Assembly (NCBI GenBank): GCA_039881045.1
Contig: JAYWVB010000060.1
Span: 115,261 to 179,260 of the forward strand
Source: Chaetomium olivaceum
Lineage: Eukaryota > Ascomycota > Sordariomycetes > Sordariales > Chaetomiaceae
Reading direction: 5' to 3'
DNA length: 64,000 bases
Under the pieces are notes generated by a model. That model was not told where the DNA came from, ran no database searches, and worked only from the letters and a program-made list of their open reading frames with translations. Positions 57,351 through 64,000 of the stretch are shown one piece after another; the stretch's first letter is position 1; every line of letters begins with the position of its first letter. A program made the position numbers and the translations under genes.

Positions 57351-60300
57351 ATGGCGACGACTCGTGCCGCCAACGAGCTCAAGCAGCAGGGCGCTATCGA
57401 GGCGTCGAGAGACCCCGAAAGCAACGTGACGGCCGAAGATGCGGAGCGCAAGATCGTTGAGGACAGCCGGGAGGCAGGCGTGACGGCATTCACTTTCGAC
57501 CCCGATGCCAGCCCGGAGGAGAAGAGAGCACAGGCGAGAGCCGTACGTTGCAGCCATCCCCTCCTTTCGCAGATGTCGCATCTTTTTGTCCTCTGTTTGC
57601 AAGCGCTGACCACTCTCGGCAGGCAATCCCCGAAGGATTCCACCGCAGACCCAAAGGCGTAGCGATCGTAACCGATATCGACGACGGTACCAAGGCCGAT
57701 GTCGACCTACCTTCGCCTTCCAAAGCTGGCGCGATCGAGGTTGCCAAGGGCGAGGATGGGAAGCCCCTCGCCAACGGCGTCGCCGGCGAGGAAGAAGAAG
57801 ACTGGAGCAAGACAGGCTGGGCGCCCAGGTTTGGGTGGCCTACCGAACCCACAGACGGGGGCGACGACATGCTGGACCACTCAACATGGGTCGAGTCCCA
57901 GCTGTCCGAGCAGTTTTTTGGAGGTAGGGTTCTTCATAGCGCATTGGGAACCTGCGTGAGGCTTACATTCGTGTCGCACAGATTGGTACCACAACGCGGC
58001 AGTCATTGCCTTCGCCTGCCTCGCCTCCTGGCTAGTAGCCGTGCTTGGCGGTGGTCTCGCTTGGGTGTTCATCGTCATGGCCATCTGCTCGACCTACTAC
58101 CGCACCTCGATCCGCCGCGTGCGCCGTAATTTCCGGGACGATGTCACGCGCGAGATGGCGCTCAAGAAGCTGGACACGGATAACGAGTCTGTCGAATGGA
58201 TCAACTCCTTCTTGGTCAAGTTCTGGCCCATCTACCAACCCGTTCTCGCGCAGACCGTCATCAACTCGGTTGACCAGGTCCTGAGCGGCGCCACCCCTGC
58301 CTTCCTGGACAGCTTGAAGCTCAAGAGTTTTACTCTGGGCTCCAAGCCGCCTCGGATGGAGCATGTGAAGACATACCCCAAGGCCGATGACGACATTATT
58401 ATTATGGACTGGATGTTCAGCTTCACCCCCAACGACACGGCCGACATGACTTCTCGTCAACTCAGCAACAAGATCAACCCCAAAGTCGTTCTGGAAATCA
58501 GAGTTGGCAAGGCCATGGTCAGCAAGGGCTTGGATGTGATTGTTGAGGATATGGCCTTCAGCGGCCTGATGCGCCTCAAGATCAAGCTCCAGTTCCCCTT
58601 CCCCCACATTGAAAAGGTCGAGATGTCCTTCCTGGAGCGCCCAACGATCGACTACGTCTGCAAGCCGCTCGGAGGTGAAACCTTTGGCTTTGATATCAAC
58701 TTTATCCCCGGTCTCGAAAGCTTCATTTCGGAGCAGATCCACGGCACCTTGGCTCCGATGATGTACGCACCAAACGTTTTCCCGATCGAAGTCGCCAAGA
58801 TGCTGGCGGGCACGCCCGTCGACCAGGCCATCGGTGTGATTGCGATTACGCTGCACGGCGCCCAAGGCTTGAAAAATACCGACAAGTTCTCCGGTACCCC
58901 CGACCCCTATGCCGTGGTTTCCCTCAACAAAAGACAGCCGCTTGCGCAGACCAAGGTTGTCAAGGAGAATGCCAACCCTCGCTGGAACGAGACTCACTAC
59001 GTCATCATCACCTCCTTCAACGATTCACTGGATCTCGACATCTTTGATTACAACGATATCCGAAAGGACAAGAAGCTCTGCTCTGCATCATTCCCGCTGG
59101 AGAACGTTGAGGAGGTTTACGAACATGAGAACGAGAGACTCGAGCTCAAGCACGACGGCAAGGCGAGGGGTGTGGCGATTTGCGATATTCGGTTCTTCCC
59201 CGTTTTGGAGTCTAAGAAGCTCGACGACGGCACCGTGGAGCCGGCTCCCGAGTCGAACCAGGGTATCTTGCGGTTCACTGTCGAGCAGGCCAAGGAGCTC
59301 GATGGCTCGAAGAGCATGGTCGGCCTGCTTAGCCCCTACGCGATGCTTCTCCTGAACGGCAAAGAGGTACATACCAGCAAGAAGCTTAAGCGGACCAACA
59401 ACCCGATTTGGCCCAACGGCTCCAAGGAAATTCTGATTACGGATAAAGGGCTGCCAAGCTCGGCGTCGCCATCAAGGACGATCGTGACCTTGCCGGAGAT
59501 CAAACCATCGGAACGTACCAAATCAAGCTGGAGGACATGCTAGAGTTCATGGAGAAGGGACAGGAATGGTACAACCTTGCTGGGGCCAAGACTGGCCGTG
59601 TCAAGATGATGGCTCAGTGGCGGCCGGTGGCTATCTCGGGCATCGCAACCGGCACCGGAGGTTACAAGACCCCTATCGGCGTCTTGCGGGTTCACTTCAA
59701 GTACGCCAGAGGGCTTCGTAACGTGGAAGCCCTAGGAAAATCCGATCCGTACGTGCGCGTCGTCAGTGCTGGCATCGAGAGAGGGCGGACTGTCACGTTC
59801 AAGAATAACCTCAACCCCGATTGGGACGAAGTTCTTTACATTCCCCTCCAGACCGGCAGAGGCAGAATGCAGTTGGAGGTCATGGACTCGGAGAGTGTAG
59901 GCAAGGACCGCAGCCTCGGTCTCACCGAGATTGACAAGGCCGACTACATGGTTCAAGATGAGGCCGGCGAGTGGCTTGTGCACGATGAGAAGAAAGAGCA
60001 CAACGACGGACTGCGCATGCACGGCAAGGGCACTCCCAAGGGTATCCTGACTTATACCGTGGCCTTCTACCCGACCCTCAACATTGCCGATCCTGAAGAA
60101 GAGGAGGAGAAAGAGAAGGAGATCGCAGCGAAGGAGAAGGAGATGGCGGAGAGGGAGAAGGAAGAGGCAGAGAAGGACAAGGAGGCCGGGAATGACAAGG
60201 ACAAGTCTTCCCTGGCTAGACCTTCCACGGATGCGCGGTCGTCCACCAGACAATCCTTGGACGTGCGACCTAGCGACACCAACGGCAACGGCAAGGAGTC

Positions 60301-62078
60301 TGGCACGCCGTTGACACCGACCAGCCCTGCGTCTGCTACTTCACCCCGGAAGTCTCGCGATGTCCGAGAGCCGCCCAAGCTGTTCCTCACGCCCCAGGAA
60401 CTGCTCGCTCACGAGTCCGGCGTGGTCATCTTCCGACTTATGGAGGCTGACCTACCCAAGACCCAGAGCCGTATCGAAGTGTTTGTCGACGACATGGCTT
60501 TCCCATCGTATGTGTCTTCAACGGCGAGGACACGACAACACAAGTTCGACGAGATGGGCGATTGCTTCATTCGCGAGCTGGAGTTCTCAAAGTTGACTAT
60601 TGTGGTTTCTGAGAGAACGGATAAGGACAACGACCCCCACAAGCAGCAGCATACCTTGGCTCGTCTGTCGGGCAACACGCTCGACACCCTCAAGCAGTGC
60701 TTAGTAAGTGATGATATGTTTCTTTCATGTTCGTAGAGCGCAAGCTAACCAAGGCAGAATAACCCCACCGTTCTCAAGATGAAGGGCGGAAGACGGCGAG
60801 GTGTACTCGATCCGGGTGAGCCTCAAGTACGTCCCGGTCAAGATGCAGCTGGACCCGAGCGAAAGCATCAACAACATGGGCAACCTCCGAGTCGATGTTC
60901 TTGACGCCCAAGACCTCCCGGCTGCCGATTCCAACGGGAAGAGCGATCCCTACGCCAAGTTCGAGCTCAACGGCCTGGAGGTCTTCAAGACGAAGACCCA
61001 AAAGAAGACGCTAAACCCCGCGTGGAACGAGTTCTTCAATGTCCCGATCCCCTCCAGGGCGGCCGCCAAGTTCAAGGCGACTGTGTGGGACTGGGACTTT
61101 GCCGACAAGCCGGATTTCCTCGGCGGCACCGATCTCGACCTGGGGACGCTCGAGCCCTTCCGAGCCCAGGAGTTCAAGTACGTCTTGGACGGCAAGTCCG
61201 GTGTGCTCCGCGTTCGCATGCTCTTCACGCCCGACTACGTCACCCGGACCAGGCAGGGAACATCAACCTTGGCGGGCACCTTCTCCGTGCCAGGCAGGAT
61301 TGTGACTGGCGTCGCCGGCGTCCCCCTCAAGGGCGGCGCGGCCGTTGCCGGAGCTGTGGGCCACGGTGTAGGCAAGGGAGCTTCGTTCCTCTTCCGCGGG
61401 TTCCGCGGCAAGAAGGACGAGGGGGACAGCAGCGACGAGGAGAGAAACTCGGCCGATGTCCCGGTGATCACCACCGAAGGCCCGTCCGAAGCCAAGGCGG
61501 CCGCGAACGGCGGGACTTCCCCGCTTCACCACACCCGCACCAAGAGTGTGGGCGCGTCGTCGGTCCACAGCGCTATCATCCCCGGCGCGGCGTCGGGCAC
61601 AGCGTCCTTCACCATCGTCTCAGCCTCGGGCTTCCCGCCGTCGGCCGACATCTATATCACGGTCACGCAACTGCGCGACGACGGCAAGGGCAAGCAGGTC
61701 GGCAAGACCAAGCACCGCAAGTCGCCGAGCGGCACCGCCCGCTTCGACGAGACTTTCCGCATCCAGTGCACCCCCGACGCGCAGTTCAAGGTCGAGGCCA
61801 AGGAGCACCACACCTTCGGCAGCGACGACCACCTCGGCGAGATGCTGTATTTTGTCGACGAGTCGGGCTCCAACGCCGAGAAGACGCTCCCTGTCGGCAG
61901 CGGCTCCGTCGTGCTCAAGAGCAACTTCGCGCCCACGCCGGGCTCCTCCTCCGCGATCGAGGAGAGCTCCTCTGGTGGCAAGCTCGTGCCCGACAGCCCC
62001 AAGTCGGGCAAATCGGTTGTGGGCGGCGTGCGCCGCAGCTTCTTGAGCAAGCGCGAGCTGAAGGTGCCTCCTTCTTAG
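57351..62078 (+). CDS. Tricalbin-like ER membrane tether with SMP and multiple C2 domains
   Basis: Homologue of yeast Tcb1-3, which tether ER to plasma membrane and move lipids. Exons 57351-57542, 57623-57923, 57982-60703, 60758-62078. Order: acidic soluble N-terminus (about 165 aa); hairpin-like hydrophobic segment (about 167-203, AACLASWLVAVLGGG-like); SMP lipid-binding domain (about 215-435); C2 domains starting near 446 (VIAITLHGAQGLKN), 590, 730 (VLRVHFKYARGLRN), 1113 (LRVDVLDAQDLPAADSNGKS) and perhaps 1350. A Lys/Glu-rich coiled stretch lies at about 868-900. Asp residues typical of calcium loops are visible in several C2 units (SGTPDPY, GKSDPY twice). Two opposite single-base slips break the frame: one base short near 59448 (AAAGGG) and one extra near 60788 (GGCGGA). 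They cancel, and the total is exactly 1512 codons (1511 aa). Confidence 0.92.
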
Positions 62079-62637
62079 TGGGAGGGTGGTGGTAGCGCTC
62101 GTGGGTTTGGGAGTGTAAGGGGGGTAAGGGGGCGGTGGTGACGGGCATTGCATTGCGTTTCTGTTTTTTGTTTCTTTTATTTATCTAGCTTAATATCTCA
62201 TGATATTACTGTGTTTAGGGTCGATACCTTGTTTGGTTGGTGGTGGTTGAAGTTATGGGATGTCCAGTTCTTCTGTCTCCTCTCCTGGGTTTGGGTAAGT
62301 TCTTTCATCTTGGGTGGGCTGACCCGGGTTGGTGAAAAATGGGTAGACGACAGATTGGGTTGGAATATGAACACTGGTCATGGTTGTCGGTGTGAGTTGC
62401 TTGGGCTAGGTAGTAGCTATCCATCTCGAATGATTTAACATCATGGCGGACTACAGGGAATAAACCGAGGGATTCTTATCATTAACGATCAACTATCCAA
62501 TGCTGCCCATAGTCTGTCCGTTGTGTTATTTCCAAAAGTGACTTGAAACCCAGGTATCATATCATCCAAATACAACTATGGTCGGTATCCAAGAACTAAT
62601 CCAAAAAGCCCCTTATCCAAGTAAGTATACCAACCCC
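62079..62637. other. Convergent 3' spacer
   Basis: 559 bases between the tricalbin stop and the sterol-reductase stop on the other strand. It holds T-rich sequence after the tricalbin end that fits a polyadenylation region. No gene is seen. Confidence 0.55.
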
Positions 62638-64000
62638 CTAACTCTCCTTCAACCCCTGACCCCCTTCCCCAACCCTCCTCCTCTTCTGCAACAAATAATC
62701 CCCGCCCACAACCGCCCTATACACCCCATGCAACCCCCGCAACGGCCAAATCACCCACACCACCGCCATCAACCACGCCACCACCGCCCCAATCACCCCC
62801 CTAATACCACTACCACCACCACCGCCACCATCACCCCCATCCCCATCCCCAACCCTCTCTTCCTCCACCATCTTAACCTTATCAAACACACTCGGCAAAT
62901 ACCCCGCCCCAAACCGGCCCCGCACCGCCTCGTACGCGACCCGGTCGTAGCTCGCCCAGAACTCGGCTTCCGTGTAGAAGGCTTGCCCGTACAGCCATTT
63001 CTTGCCGCCGAAGGCGTGGACTGTCTGCTCGAGCAGGCGGTTGGCGAGAATGCTCGCGCGGCGGTGGGTTGTGGTTAGGGGGATGGTGCGGGTGTTGGCG
63101 GGGAGGGGGACGGGGCCCCAGATGCCGAAGTTGAGGAGTGTTTTCGTCGGAGTTGAGGAGGATGGGGATTGGGGTTGGGGTTGTGGGGGCTGGCCGAACT
63201 CGGCGTGCAGGCCGTGCTGGGAGTCGGGGGTGGCGCGCTGGACGCGCAGCGGGCAGAGCCAGAGCGGGTAGAGCGGGAGGTGGCGGTCGAGGTGGCGGGT
63301 GAAGGCGGCCGCGGCGGCGTAGGGGATGCCGACGTCCTGGATGACGTGGAAGTCGGAGAGCCCGGACTGGTGCAGCGCGCGGTACATGACGCGCGCGTGC
63401 ATGAAGGGGTCGAGGAGGAAGCGCGTGAGGCGGTTGAAGGGCGCCAGGAAGTACCGGAAGGCGTAGCGCCCCGTCCAGAACGCGCCTCGGTCGTACCGGA
63501 AGATGTAGTCGGTTAGCGGGATGTGGTCGACCTCGACGGCGGTGGGGGGCTGCTGGCGGAGGCGTTTCTCAATGTGTTGGGCGTGGACGTAGAACCAGGG
63601 GTCGCGGGCCCGGAGGAACTGGCGTGGGGAGGCGCCCGCCGGGAGTTTGTCGACGAGACGCCCGGTGCAGATGATGGTGGAGTTTAGGGAGAAGGTGATG
63701 CCGTCGACGTAGTCGTTGGGGGTGTTATCAGCCGTCTCGGCCTGTATAACGGACACGACGTCGTCAAAGTTCTTGACATGACGGTATGTCAACTTGACAT
63801 ATCGTGCTGCGTCTCTCAGCTGGACCTCGAGCAGGGTGACGACGCCGAGGGTACCAAAAGCCGATGCGGCCCCCCAAAACAGGTCGGGCTTTTCCGTCTT
63901 GGAGGCTCGGGTGACTTCACCACTGGCCAGCACAATCTCGATCCAGTTGACGGTCGTTTCGAAAGCACCGTAGCGGAACGAGCTGCTCTCGCCTGACGTC
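62638..64000 (-). CDS. DHCR24-like FAD-dependent sterol reductase, 5' end outside the window
   Basis: FAD-linked oxidoreductase resembling 24-dehydrocholesterol reductase (DIMINUTO/DWARF1 family), which reduces a sterol side-chain double bond. The frame runs without a break from the right edge to the stop at 62638, so the N-terminus and probably most of the FAD-binding loop lie beyond 64000. Visible: TSGESSSFRYGAFETTV and IEIVLASGEV, then FWGAASAFGTLGVVTLLEVQL, both typical of the FAD domain end. Further on are YPLWLCPLRV and FGGKKWLYGQAFYTEAEFW, the conserved C-terminal block. After a Gly/Asp-rich linker (about ten Gly in a row) comes a hydrophobic segment (IGAVVAWLMAVVWVIWPL) near the C-terminus, which may bind the ER membrane. 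That tail membrane segment is unusual, since animal DHCR24 has its anchor at the N-terminus. Confidence 0.83.
   Translation of the reverse strand, partial: TSGESSSFRYGAFETTVNWIEIVLASGEVTRASKTEKPDLFWGAASAFGTLGVVTLLEVQLRDAARYVKLTYRHVKNFDDVVSVIQAETADNTPNDYVDGITFSLNSTIICTGRLVDKLPAGASPRQFLRARDPWFYVHAQHIEKRLRQQPPTAVEVDHIPLTDYIFRYDRGAFWTGRYAFRYFLAPFNRLTRFLLDPFMHARVMYRALHQSGLSDFHVIQDVGIPYAAAAAFTRHLDRHLPLYPLWLCPLRVQRATPDSQHGLHAEFGQPPQPQPQSPSSSTPTKTLLNFGIWGPVPLPANTRTIPLTTTHRRASILANRLLEQTVHAFGGKKWLYGQAFYTEAEFWASYDRVAYEAVRGRFGAGYLPSVFDKVKMVEEERVGDGDGGDGGGGGGSGIRGVIGAVVAWLMAVVWVIWPLRGLHGVYRAVVGGDYLLQKRRRVGEGGQGLKES

Noticed and set aside
62578..63078. Pro/His/Thr-rich plus-strand frame at the right end
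   Set aside because: It is the antisense reading of the Gly/Asp-rich linker of the DHCR24-like gene.

Overview
The window looks like nuclear DNA of a filamentous ascomycete (Pezizomycotina, probably Sordariomycetes). The genes are GC-rich and carry short GT-AG introns, mostly 46-80 nt, often with a CTAAC-type branch site just before the acceptor. Intergenic spaces are long (2-15 kb) and proteins have low-complexity tails. There are no operons. I see no rRNA, no convincing tRNA, no intact transposon and no CRISPR.

Layout: (1) 2.9-5.9 kb, a Zn2Cys6 transcription factor with seven proposed exons, interrupted by three single-base indels. (2) 9.0-10.4 kb, a five-exon TauD/TfdA-type Fe(II)/2-oxoglutarate dioxygenase. 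(3) 10.4-25.8 kb, a 15.4-kb stretch without a convincing gene, with an AT-richer core and a 0.3-kb polypurine tract. (4) 25.8-27.5 kb, a seven-transmembrane receptor of Frizzled/Smoothened-like type. (5) 29.4-30.8 kb, a membrane-anchored GH5 cellulase-like hydrolase. (6) 31.5-34.5 kb, a CRT10-like WD-type protein with a coding minisatellite. (7) 35.2-36.2 kb, degenerate coding-like debris with an internal duplication. (8) 39.4-41.2 kb, a Mep1/Mep3-type ammonium transporter. (9) 43.4 kb, a possible tiny secreted peptide. (10) 43.8-45.2 kb, a membrane-anchored alpha/beta hydrolase. (11) 45.8-47.9 kb, minus strand, a short oxysterol-binding-protein homologue of Osh6/7 style. (12) 50.4-53.9 kb, a 1140-aa fungal protein I do not recognise. 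(13) 54.4-55.0 kb, minus strand, the U2AF small subunit. (14) 57.4-62.1 kb, a tricalbin (SMP plus C2 domains). (15) 62.6 kb to the right edge, minus strand, a DHCR24-like FAD sterol reductase cut off at its 5' end.

The right third holds several lipid-handling proteins (alpha/beta hydrolase, ORP, tricalbin, sterol reductase-like), two of which are of types known to act at ER-plasma membrane contacts. I read this as coincidental clustering, not a pathway cluster. The most useful technical result is that at least four otherwise conserved genes contain single-nucleotide frame breaks, mostly in or beside short homopolymers, that keep the surrounding reading frames recognisable. This looks more like uncorrected consensus errors than gene death. 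I found no convincing new defence, mobile or biosynthetic system.
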